Source: Novosphingobium sp. FKTRR1 (GTDB taxonomy: Bacteria; Pseudomonadota; Alphaproteobacteria; Sphingomonadales; Sphingomonadaceae). From it: a stretch of DNA of 56,393 nt. Positions 1-12,100 of the stretch are shown here, one piece after another. The notes under the pieces are model-generated. The model saw nothing but the letters and a program-made list of their open reading frames with translations, ran no database searches and was not told the DNA's origin. Within the stretch, counting starts at the first letter, position 1. Every line of letters starts with the position of its first letter. The DNA is taken from assembly GCF_020404405.1 (NCBI RefSeq), contig NZ_JAIZDA010000024.1, positions 1-56,393 of the forward strand, read 5' to 3'. Position numbers and translations under genes: made by a program.

Positions 1-127
1 GGCTGGCAAAGGATTGGGAAAGGTCCATCGCGTCATCCACCGCATGGGCCCTCATCGCCTCAATCCGCATGCTCACGCGCAGAACCGCAAGATACTGTCA
101 AATTTGATCAACTTCTGAATCGGGCTC
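1..127 (+). mobile_element. 3' end of an IS5-family insertion sequence
   Basis: The first 127 bases hold the end of a transposase frame (stop at 105-107) followed by a terminal inverted repeat at about 106-127. Read inward on the minus strand the repeat begins GAGCCCGATTCAGAAGTTG. The IS end at the right window edge begins GAGCCCGAGCGAAAAGTGG, agreeing at 14 of 19 positions, as expected for the two ends of one IS5-type element. The bases just outside (128-130) are TTA, and a 3-bp TNA target is typical of part of the IS5 family (IS1031 group). The rest of the element lies outside the window. Confidence 0.75.
3..107 (+). CDS. IS5-family transposase, C-terminal 34 residues (partial)
   Basis: The frame entering at base 3 reads LAKDWERSIASSTAWALI and continues to a basic tail ending RYCQI before TGA at 105-107. 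A 'RLAKDWE...AWALIA.I' segment followed by a basic tail is the usual C-terminus of IS5-family DDE transposases of alphaproteobacteria, where it follows the catalytic glutamate region. The start and the DDE residues are left of the window, so activity cannot be judged. The stop lies about 20 bases inside the terminal repeat, which is normal for a complete right end. Confidence 0.65.
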   Translation: MAKDWERSIASSTAWALIASIRMLTRRTARYCQI

Positions 128-160
128 TTAGGCGTGCCCCGGAGAAGCTCGGAGGCATTG

Positions 161-3100
161 ATGGAACCCAGTTCGGCGAGTCGGCCAAGGGTAAGACAGG
201 CCTGCGCCAGATTGATGGTCGGGGCCGCGTCGATTGCGGCGGCGCTTGCGGCCAATGGTGTTCACGCGCAAGCAGTTGACGTTACCGCAAGCAGTGGCGG
301 AGCGTCGGTGGTTGCCCTCCAGAGTGGCGGCAACGCTGCGGTCGTGACCACCAGCCGCGTCGTGGGCGGAACCGGCTTCAACCGCTTCGACCATTTCAAT
401 ATCGGCACTGGGCAGGCCGCAACGCTGGTCGTGCCGACGGGGGCCAACAATCTCGTCAACCTGATCCGCGATCCCTCGACGATCAACGGAACCGTCAGCT
501 CGGTCTTGGGCGCGATTGGTGGCCAAGTCGGCGGCAACGTCTTTCTTGTCGTGCCCAGCGGACTTGTCATCGGCACCACCGGGATCATCAATACCGGCCG
601 CCTGATCGTGCGCGGCACACAGGCCAATGCCGGGAGCGGTGACCCGTCGCTGGCCGATGTCTTTGGCGGCGCGCCCGCTGCCAACGTCACGATCAACGGC
701 CGGATCAGTGCACCTGGTGGGGTTGATATCCACGCCTCAACGGTCAGCGTCGGGGCCAGCGGAGTGGTCGAGACCGGCGCTGCGGGGCTCGCCCGGATCG
801 GGAACACGGCGGCGCTGCAGAACAGCTTGGTTTCGACGCAGGGCCTGCCTTCGGGTCAGGCAATCGTGACCACGGCCAGCGGCGGGATAGCTATCGTGGC
901 TGGCAGCACGATAGCGCTTGCTGCCAAGATAGCGGACAACCCGGCGACCGCCGCCAACGAAGCGCAACCGGGCGCCTTGTTTGATGCAAGGCCCGTCTCC
1001 GCTTTGCCGACACTGCCAGCAGGTGTGAGCCTGCAGGCCCCGTCGATCACGATCGGCGGACGGATCAGGACATGGGATGGCACCGGCTCAAGCCCTGCCG
1101 CCGATATCACGCTGACCGCGACGGACAGCAAGGTCTACGCCAACACATTCGCCCCGAACTCGCCGTTCTACGGCATGCCTCAGGCGACGGCGGGCATCAG
1201 CATCGACGGCTCGGTGATCGGAGGAAACATCGCGGCCAGTGCGACCGCAACCGGCACGACGAACCCCGCCGACGGCACCAAGGCGGTTGTGGCGCTGGAC
1301 AAGCTCGCCGGAGCACTTGGGTCTGCCGGCCTCGCCAAGTTGACTGGCAACACGCTTGGAATCGGGGCTTTCGTCTCGCTCGTCAGCGCCAAATCCGCCA
1401 TCAGCATTGGCGCCGGTGCCAGCCTTACCGCGAGCAAGGATATCACGCTTGCCGCCGGATCGGCCGCCTCATCCGTTGCCTCTGCTTCGGCAAAGGCTGG
1501 CAAGACAGCAAGCGGGCAGGCGGCCATCGCCGCATCGGTATCGCAGACGACGTCCAATGCCACGATCACCGTGGGAACCGCGCAAGCAGGCGCCAGTCTG
1601 ATCGCCGACGGGGCGATCAGGATCGGTGCCAGCAGCGATCCCCGCGCCAAGACCAGCGTCATCGCCAGTTCGACCGGCGACGCGGTGGCGGCGGCCATTG
1701 CCTACAATGAAGTCAACGCCGACGCTGGAGTGACCGTTTCCAGCGGGTCGAAGCTGGATGGCAAGTCGATTGCCGTTTCCGCAACGATCGCGCAGGCAGA
1801 CCCGACCGCCGGTATCGTCACCAGCGCGACAGGCCGGGTCTTTGACACCAGCCCGGGCGGCGGGGTTGCCGCAGTCACGCAGGAGGCGATCCACAGCCAC
1901 GTCGACGTTGGCGGCACGATCGGCAGCGCCCGCACCGCAACTGTGACAATCGCGGCCAACACGACCATATCGCACAACAAGACGTCGGCAACGACCACCA
2001 GCAAGACGGGGACCGACAACCCGGCTGTCACCCCCAACACCGCCAACACCAATTTCGCATCGATGATCGGCGGTCTGCTCCGACTCTCTACTACCGATCC
2101 CAAGACGCCCAAGCCCGGAACGATCGGCACCAGCGCCGATCCCGCCAATCGCCTTACTGCAGCCGTCGCTGTGCTTCAGGCCAACGAGACGGCGAACGCG
2201 CGGATCACCGGCACGATCACCGCAACCGGTCAGGTCAGTGTCACCGGTCAGGTGAGCGATCAGCAAGTGCGCAACAACGCGCAAGCGAGCGCCGCTGCAG
2301 CGCTGTCGGTAAATGGCGTCGTTACCACGGTGTCTGGCGCGGCGGCTTGGGGCACGTATGTCTATTCCGGCACGGCGGACATCGCCGGAACAGTGAATGC
2401 CGGTTCGCTGAATGTAACCTCGCTGGTCGATCGACCGGTCGGGATTGCCGATCCGGTGGGGACACTGGTCGATCAGGCAGACGTCTTGAATGCGCCCGAC
2501 AATTTCAACGCTGTCCTCGCCGATCTGGGTTTCGCGAAAGATGTGTTCGCAACCATATCTCCCCTGTTGACCCCCAAATCGGGCCTGTTCGGCTCCTATG
2601 CCGGAGCCAGCACGGATAGCGACAGCTCGGGCAAGGCCGCGCTTGGCGGCTCGTTTGCCTATGACAGCATCGATTCCACGAGTCGGGCATGGATCGATCC
2701 GAGCAGCCAGATCACCATTGCCGGTCCGCAGGCGGGTGCATCGGTCATCGATGCCGAAACCAGCATCGTGCTGCTGAATCTGGCTGGCCCCAAGCTGTTC
2801 GGCAGCAAGAGTGGCGGGACAGCGGGCGGCGGCGCTGTCACCTACAACGCGCTCCACCCGGTAACGACTGCCGGAATTGGTGATGGCGTGATCTTTATCG
2901 CACCGGACCGAGACTTGTCGGTGATCGCCAAGTCCGCGATCGATGCGTTTTCGCTGTCGCCTGTCGCCGGCAAGGGAAAGAGCACCACATTGAGCGGCGC
3001 TTTTGCGGTCAATCAGGTGGATGGTGCAACCCACGCGATCATTTCGAGTGCGGCGCAACTGGCGATCGGTGCGGGAGCGCTGCGCGAGGCGGCAAGTACG

Positions 3101-6100
3101 GACCTGCAGCTCTGGGCCGTGGCAGGCACGCTGGCGTGGAACAAGGCGGACGGGACGCAAGGGTCTTCCGATACCTCGGTGGGGGTTTCGGGTGCGCTCA
3201 ACTACGTGTCGCTCGACACGCAAGCAGCGGTTGCGGCGGCGCATGACGAGTTCGATACCACGGGCCCGGCAATTGCGGCTGCCACGAAGGCCGGTGTTGC
3301 TTCGGGCAACGTGAGCGTAACGGCGCAGACTACTGGTTCGGTTAACGCCGTCTCGGTCGCTGGAGTGCGTGACAGCAGCGATCCCGAGGTCAAACCCGGC
3401 CTCAAGGACAAGCTGAGCGCGACATTCAACCCGTCCAAGGGCGCGCTTTCTGCGCCCATGACCGACGAGCTCAATATCCTTGCCTCCGGGTTTCTGGGGG
3501 CCATCGGCCTCCAGAAGTACTCCGATCAGCTCAAGGCGAACTATACCACGCGCAAGGACGCCGCCAGCGCTGGCAATGCCGCCGCCACCGACCCAGCGAC
3601 CAAGACGCCGCCCACCGACGGCTGGGGCGTGGCGGGATCGGCGGGCGTGAATCTCACCTCGCTCGCCACCAAGGTGAACATCAGCAAAGCCAAGTTCACC
3701 AAAGCGGCAAATGCCGCGTCGGCGACTTTTCTGGCAAAGGCGACCGAGCGCGCGGATACGCTGGCGATCACCGGCGGGGCCACGTTGGCCAACGGAGTGC
3801 AGTACAGCGGCAGTTCAACGCTGGTCGCGGGCGCCTATGGGGTTTCCTACAGCAACAATGCCACTGCCGTAGCGATCGACCAGAGCGTGCTTGCCGGGTT
3901 CGACGCTGTTACGGCCAATGCCGCCGCAAACGGCTTGCGCATCGGCGCCGGACTGGCCTTGGCAGCGGACACCACCAAGACCACCGATGGCCGCATCTTT
4001 GCATCCTCGGCATCGGTCCTTGTCGCCAACGACAGCGTCGGCGCAGCGATCACCGACGGCGCCGTGACCGGAACCGGCAAGGGTGACGTGTCGGTCCTCG
4101 CATTCGACGGGCGCACTCTGGGTGCGGGCGCGGGTGGCCTGTCATGGGGCACCCAAAGCGGCTTTGGCGCGGCGCTGACGCTGCTGATCGACAAGGCCGC
4201 ATCGGGCAAGCCGACCACGGCGCTGCTGGCTCGCACGCCTGTTTCCGGATTCGTCAACTTGTCGGTCCAGGCGCTCGACGCAGCGCGATTGGTCGGCGTA
4301 GCTGCCGCCGGTGCGCTTTCGGCCAGTGCGGACCAGAACAACGGCGCGCTCGCGGCAAGCATTTCGATCAACGACGTCGCACTCGGCACCAGCGCGCTGA
4401 TCGATCTGGGCGACACCGGCACGGGCCTTGTCAACATCACCGGCGCGCTGACCGTGGCTGCCGGCGAATATGCCGCAAACGACCCGGCCGCGCAGGTTTC
4501 ACGCACCAGCTGCAGCATCAATTGCGATGCCGCCGAGAGCTTGCTGGCCAACTTCGCGATCGCCTCGACCACGTTCGGCTCCGACGATCCGGTGCAGGCG
4601 AAGGATCTGCCATCGGGCGCGGCGGTCGTTTCGGTCGCCATCCCGGTTGCGTCCGCCAGAGGCAAGGCGACCGGCCTTGGCCTGTCGGTCAACCTTGTCA
4701 ACAACGATCGCACCGCCGCGATTATTGGCGGTGCGGCCGCCTCGGGATCGACAATCAAGGCTGGGTCGCTTGCGCTGCGGACGGTCGACCGCGCGACGAT
4801 CCTCTCGCTCGCGGCAGGCCTTTCCACCAGTTCCAACCAGACCGGCATCATGGGCTCGCTGGCCTACAACCAGATCGGCGGAACAGCCAGCGCCAGCCTC
4901 GCGCGGTCGGCAACAGCGACTGCGGGCCCGGTGATCGAGACAGGCACGGCTGGCGGCTCGGTTGCCCCGATTTCGGTCACGGCGCTGGCCGACGGGCGCA
5001 TCTACAGTCTGTCGGGCGCGATCGGCATCGGCAAGAGCGCGGCAGGCGGCCTTGCGGTCAGTGTGAACAGCATCGCGCGCGATGGGTCAGGCCCGGCTGC
5101 GGGCCTTGACGCCAATGTCGACGGCGTGACGCTCAAGGGCAATCCCGGCCTTGCGGTGAATGCGGCCAGCACCGAAACGATTCTGTCCGGCGCCATCGCC
5201 GGATCGCTGGCGTCGGGCAATTCGCTTGCGGGATCGGCCTCCACCAACGCTATAGCCCCGAAAATATCGGCGCGGGCCGACAGGCTGGCCTATGCCAATG
5301 CGGTAACCGGAGATCTGGCAGTCACGGCATCGGACAGTGCCTCGATCCGCTCGCTGGCGCTGACCGCCGCGCTCTCGTCGAGCAGCAATGCCCTTGGGGC
5401 GGGTATTTCCGCCAACCGGATCAGCACCAATGTGCTGGCCAGCCTGACCCCGGCCAGTGCGATTTCGGTGCGCAACCTGCTGGTGCAGAGCCAATCTGCC
5501 GCCACCACCCAGTTGGTCGCGGTCGGACTCGGCCTCGCCGCGAAATTCAACGGTGTGGGCTCGATGGCCGTCAACCAGACGAGTGCGGAGGCCGACGCCC
5601 TGCTGACGCTCAATGGTTTCAACGTTACCGCCACCGGCTCGGTCGGCGTGCTGGCAACGCGCGACAGTTCCATCGACGCCGCAGCCGGTGCGGTGGCGCT
5701 GGGCTCCAAATCGGCCGTAGGAGCCTCGCTGGTGCTGAACGACGTGTCCGGCGGGGCGCAGGCGCTCGTGACCGGCACGGGCGCGGCCAGCGTCACAGCG
5801 CTGGGCGGCGGCGATGGGTTTGCGGTGCGCACCGGCGATCTAAGTGAAGCGCTGCAGCAGTTCAGCCTACCGGATGTGGTGCCGGATTCCACGAGTACGA
5901 CAGGCGCCTCGAACGCATCGCTGCAACACATCAAACCTGCCACCACGCAGATCCACGGCGTGGCGATCAATGCCAATTCGACCCACTCCACGCGCACGCT
6001 GGCGATAACCGGCGCTGTCAGCGGCAGCGGTTTCGCAGCGGCGGTCACCGCGGTGGTCGGCAATGTCGGCGGCAACACGCAAGCGCTTGCAAGCGGCGTG

Positions 6101-9100
6101 CAGTTCAACGTGGGCAATGTCGGCGTGGCCAAACCGGTCGCCGAACCGGTGGCGCTCGACATTCGGGCCGGGACTGCGATCGATACCGCCAGCTTTGCCG
6201 GTGCGGCCGCAGGCAGCAACAATGTCGGCGTGGGCGCTCCGGTCGTCTCGGACGGCCTTTCCGCGCAGACAACCGCGCGCATGGCTGGTGGCGGCGTCAA
6301 CACCACCGGCAACGTCACCGTGCGCGCGGCATCGCGTCAGGCGGCGACAGCGCTGGTCGTTGCCGGTGCGATCGGCGGCAATGTCGGCGCTGCGGTGTCC
6401 GGCGTCTCGCCGCGCTTCGCAGGGGTGACGACGGCTGCGGTCGATGATCCCACGGCGGTCACGATCCTTGGCAGCGGCGGTCTGGCGATCAATGCCGACA
6501 GCGATTCGCGGGGTCTTGCAACGTTCGGTACGCTGGCGCTGGGCAAGGGCGCCGGGGCCGCTACGGTTGTCGTGGTCACCGACGATGACCAGACGCAAGC
6601 CCGCTACAAGAGCACCAAGCGCGTGAGCGTGTCGGCACCCTCGGTCAATGTAACCGCGAACGGCCGGCTCGATGCGCGGGTTGCTGGCGCATCGGCCGCA
6701 GCCGGGCTCGCCGGAGCGCTGGTGGGCAATGGGGTCGGCATCGTCAATCGCCAAAGCGTCGCTGCGCAGGCAAGCGGACTGTCTTACAACAATGGCCAGG
6801 GCACCGTGGCCGTCACCGCAAACCAGATCGCCAATTTCCAGCCGATCGTCGGTCAAGTCGCCGCTACAGCGGCCATTACCAGCGGGGCAGCCGCGCTGGG
6901 TGCGGTGGTCGTGCTGTCCCAAGCCAAAGTCGATGCCACGCTGATCGACCCGCTGGTCACGGCAAAACAGGTCTCGGTCAATGCCTATGGTGCAAGCGGG
7001 GTCGATGCCTTGCAGCTCGGTCTGGCGGGCGGGCTTGGCGGCAGTATCGGCGCGAACGTCACTTACATCGGCATCGGCGAAGTGGCCGATACCGGCGCGC
7101 TGTTCTCCACGAGCGGCGACAGCAGTGCCAATGGCAAAGTTGCTACCAATGCCGGTGCTACTGGCAGTGGCAATGCCAACCTTGCGATGCTGGGTGGCGG
7201 CTCGGGCGAAACCACAGCGCAGCAGGCGGCCGCGCCCGGTCTGGACCAACTTGCCGGGTCAGGATCGGCGCACGTGGTTGCGGGCGCCGATGGCACACGC
7301 GATGCCACAGGCACTGTTCAGACGAGCAGCCGCGACCAGTTCATGCAAGTCGGCGTGGTGACAACGGCACCGGGCGCCGACGATGCCGCCGCCTCGCGCG
7401 TCAGGGCGCAAGTGCTCTCAGCGACTCCCGGGCTTGATGACCGTGTCACCACCGGCGCGCTGAGCGTGGTCAGCAGCGCCAACCTTGTGAGCAAAAGCTC
7501 CAATTTTCAGGGTGCGGCCAGCCTCGCCAGCGGGTCTGCGGCAATTGCCATCACCCGCAATGCGGCAAACAGCATCGCGCGGATCGGCGCGGGTGTGACT
7601 GCAACGGGTGTCGGCAATGCCAGCACCGCACAAGTGCAAGCCTTGACCGGGCAGGACACCAGCCGTCTGACAGGCGGCATTACCAACCCGTCCAAGGCGG
7701 CCGAAGCGCTGGTCGTCGCGGGCGCGGTGGGCGCCCTTACCGCCAGCATCGGCCTTGCCGACATCAAGTTGCAGACCGTCTCGCTCGCCGAAAGCCTTGG
7801 CAAGATCGGCTTTGGCACGTTAACCATCAAATCCGGCGACAGCAGCGACGCCGCCGCACAAGTCTATGGCGCGGCGGCAGGCGGCGCGGCGCTTAACGTT
7901 GCCGTGGCAAATGTCACCAAGGAAGGCACGGTTGGCGCCCAGATCGCCGGGAAGTCGGCATCGACCATCACCAATGTGATCGCTTCGGGGGGCGGCTCGA
8001 CCAGCGCTTATGCATTGGCTGCATCAGGCGGAAACCTGCTTGATGGCAACGCGGCCGTGGCGCTGGCCACAGACCGGCGAACGGTCGATGCGCGGGTCGC
8101 CGAGGGCACGGTCATCAGCAGCAATACCTTGCTGGTCGATGCGTCATCCTCGCCCGTGATCAGCGCCGCCAGCGATGGCATTGCAGTCAGCGGGGGCATC
8201 GCCATGGGTGCAAGCGTGGCGCTCGCCAATGCCGATGCCACGGTTGAAGCGCGCGTTGGCGAAGGCGCCAACATTTCCTGTGCCACTTTCCTTGCCGCCA
8301 ATTGCACCCTTACGGTTCGTGCGGCGCTGGCGCGACCGACCGATGGTGCGAATATCACGGCGCGCGCGCGCGGAAGCGCTGGCGGCGGGCTGGCAGCGGC
8401 CAACGCAACGCTGGCAACCGCGTCGGACAATGGCAACGTGGCGGCTATTATCGGTGCCGATCTCAATGGCGTGGCTGGAGCGCCGACAGTGCTTGCAGGG
8501 CCCGCTCTGACGGTTCTGGCAAGCCGCACGCTGGCCCAGACCGCCAGCGCGGACGGGCTGACCGCGGCAGGCCTGCTCTCGATCGGCGTTCAGTCGTCCA
8601 GTGCCACCTCGGCCGGCTCGGTCGATGCGGCGCTGCTCAATGTCGATGGCTCGCAGCAGGTGCTGAACGATCCTTCGACCAACCGGGCGCTGGTCAATGC
8701 CAGCGGCGGCTTCCTGCGCAATCCTGATGCGACAGTTTCGGCAACCAGCCTCGATCTCAATACGGCCACCGTGCGCGCGGGCGCAGGCGCGGTCGGCGCT
8801 GGGGTTGCCGCTAGTGCGACGACCGATGCCAGCGGGATTGTGACGACCACGATCGCACCCGATGCGGCCTACACCTTCCGCGCCGGGACGTTGACCGCAA
8901 CCGCGACCGCGCAGACCGACTATCACTCCGAAGCCGATGCGACGCAGGCTTCGATCGTGGGCGGTTCGGGTAGCACGACCGGGAATACGGTCGACACCAC
9001 CGCGCATGTGCTGATCGGCAAGGCGCGGGCGGGCGCCGCGACTGGCGGCAATTCGACCATCCGCGCCAGCCAGTTTGTTATCAGCGCGCAGAACACCGTG

Positions 9101-12100
9101 GGCGTGACCGGCAGCGACGGCGGTTTCGCGCGCGGCGCAGGCGGCGGCGCGGCGGCGGGTGCGGCTGCACAAGTCACCAACCGCGTGACGCAGCACAGCA
9201 CCGTGGATGTGCTGGACGGCGTTACGCTGCGCCAATACGGCGATGCCAGCCAGAACCTGCTGGCGATGACAATCAACGCCGGCATCACCACCGCGCGCAG
9301 CCACAGTACCGCGCTGCAGGTCGGCGGGGTGATGGTCCTGCCCTTCGCGCGGGTCGACAGCACGTTCAACGCAAGCAGTCTGGTCACGATCGGGGCAAAC
9401 GCACTGCTGCGTGCCGACGGCGGCATCGGTATCGGCACAACCGCACACCAGACGATTGCCGATACGTCGGCGGTGCAGATCTATGGCCTCGCCGGGATCG
9501 GCGGCGGCTCGGCCAGCACCACGGACACCGCAGCCGGTCTTGTAACCGTTGCCGATGGCGCGACGATCGAATCGCTCTCGGATGTCCACCTTACCCCCGG
9601 GATCGCGGCGGATGGGCTGGGCCGGGACAACGTGAGCATTTCGGACCAGACCGACGTGTTCAACCAGACGCTGGTTCCGATCACCGTCGACCATGATGCA
9701 CACGCGACCGGCACCCTCGCCAACCGGCTGGTGATCGGCAAGGCAGTTGTCCGTTCGGCCCGCGATGTGACCTTCAGCGCGCTGGCAGAGGGGCTTGCGG
9801 CGACTGCGGTGGGTACCGGCCACAACCCCTATCTGGCACTCGTCAGCAAGTCCGACAGCGGCGGCACGGCTGACATGTCCACGGCCGGATCGATCGCCTT
9901 GAACGGCAGCCAGATCACCGCCGGGTTCCTTGCCAATCGCAAGATCGCGATCACCGACACAGCGGATGGCGGCTGGCAAGGGATCGCGACCGATTTCGAC
10001 GGCACGGAAACGCTGACCCGCACGATCGTGGCCGATGCCAAGGGCAAGATCACCGGAGATACACTGGCATCGTCAGCCAAGGGCCCGATCGCGACGCCGG
10101 ATCGCGACAGGCTGGGCCTTGCCCAACTCTCCAGCCGCACCGTCTCCGCGCTCGATGTCGTTGGCCAACAGATCAGCAGTCTGACCGCGCAAGTGCAGGC
10201 AGCGGGTCTTGCCGTCCCCGGCGATCCCAACGCCCTGCCAGTCGGCCCCGACCATGAAAAAGCCGCAGCCGCGCTCGCCGCTGCGGCCGCGCAATCGGCT
10301 CTCGTGGCGAAGCTCTCCGCCGCCTACGACACCCGCGCCGCGCTGGCCTCTGCCGGGAGCACGAACACGGCCGGCATCATGGTCGACAACCTTCTGGCAG
10401 CGGGCGGTTCGTTCGCCATCAACACCGCCACGATCACCGGCAGCGGAAGCACGATCGTGGCCAACGCCTCTCCCACAATCGCGATCAACAGTACCAGCGC
10501 GCGCAACCTTATCCTCGGCAACCTGTTCATCCCGGCCAAACCCAGCGGTGCGGTCACTTATGGCGGCCCGATCGGCGAGACCGATCTCAATGCCATAGCC
10601 TCCGTCCGCTCGTCCGGTCCCAACGATACGGTCGAGGGCTTGATCGACGTGACCGACGGGGCGCAGTTCGGCGCAAAGAGCGACCTCCTTGTGTTCGGCC
10701 CGATCGCCAATGTTGGCGGCACGTTCAAGGCGCTCGTCAACAACGGCAATTTCAGCCAGTTCGGCGATGTGCAGGTCGGCAAATACGATGTGACCGTGCC
10801 CAACGGCCTGTTCAACGTATCGACCACAGGCGACTTCACCATGGGTGTGCCGATCAGCCTATACTACGGGAGGCTGGGTCTTTCGCTCAACGATGCGGCC
10901 GGGTTGGACTGCGGTACCGGCGGCTCCACCGACGGCTGCGCGACGAACGCGAACCAACTTGCGTTGCTGGTGCAGTCCTACATCGCCGAGCAGACATTCG
11001 ACGTGACCGACATCCCGGGCATCGATGCATTGCGTCAGGCCATGAAGCGCGCGTTCAACCTCAGCGATGCGCAAGCCGCCGATCCGATCCTGACCCTGTT
11101 CGAGCAAGGCTTTGTCGAAAACAACGGCGGGCAGGCCTATTACACCCGGCTCAACAGCGCTGGACAGCTACTGCGCACGGCGGTGACGCCGAAGTCCAGC
11201 GGTGCACCGTACACCGCTGGAGCAGGCAGCAGCGCGACGATCTTCGCATCGTGCACGCAGTGGTGCGAACTGGAAAGCAACGACAACCAACTCAGCAGCG
11301 TTGCGCCCGATGGCGGCAACCTCTTCGTTCCGTTCCTTTGGGGGTATGGCGATACCTATCCGCGCAAGGACTATCCCGGCGGATATTACACGCAAGGCAG
11401 CACCTTCAGCGATCCCGTGATCGTGCGCCGGATCACCGATCTGCCCGAGAACGGCAATGCCGCCAATGCGGTGAGCAAACTCCCGGCAACGGCCAGCGAC
11501 GGCGGCCTGATCCGCGCCAACCAGGTGCGGATCAACGCCAGGTTCGTCAACGTTTCGGGCAGCATCGTTGCAGGCCCCGAAAAGCAGCGCACACTCGCGA
11601 TCAACAGCCAACTGGTCAATTCGGTCGGCCTGACGATTCAGGATGCCATGGCGCTCGATCCGAACGTGCATGTCGGTTCGATCTCGGCGCCGCTGCAAAG
11701 CCTTAATGTCGCATCGGGCAATATCGGCGCGCGCTATGTCGTCACCGGACTGGTGCGCAATGGTCCTTGCCTTGTGTCCGGAGCCGGCGGATGCCTGCAG
11801 CAGGCGGTGAGCAGCACCACCGGCTACATCCAACTCGACGATGTCGATGCCGGAGCTGGCGGGGTGATCGACATTACTGGCCGCATCCTCAACACCAATC
11901 CGCTCGGCGGGGGCGAACTCAAGGTGCTCGACGGGTTTGCCAATATTTCCGTCGTCAACAACGCTCCGATCGATCTTCATCTCGGCACGATCAATGCCGG
12001 CACCGATGTCAGCGGGCTGATCAAGCTGACCGACCTGCACGCCGATGGCTCGGTTGAACAAACCACATACCGCGATACGCCTGGCTTGGGCGTGACGATG

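Noticed and set aside
1..98. Minus-strand frame at the left edge as a Tn3-type transposase fragment
   Set aside because: The plus-strand frame matches the IS5 transposase C-terminus and ends correctly inside the IS repeat, which explains the sequence better.
134..160. GTG at 134 as the start of the giant adhesin
   Set aside because: It abuts the IS junction and lacks a ribosome site; ATG 161 has GGAGG at the right distance and opens a clean signal peptide.
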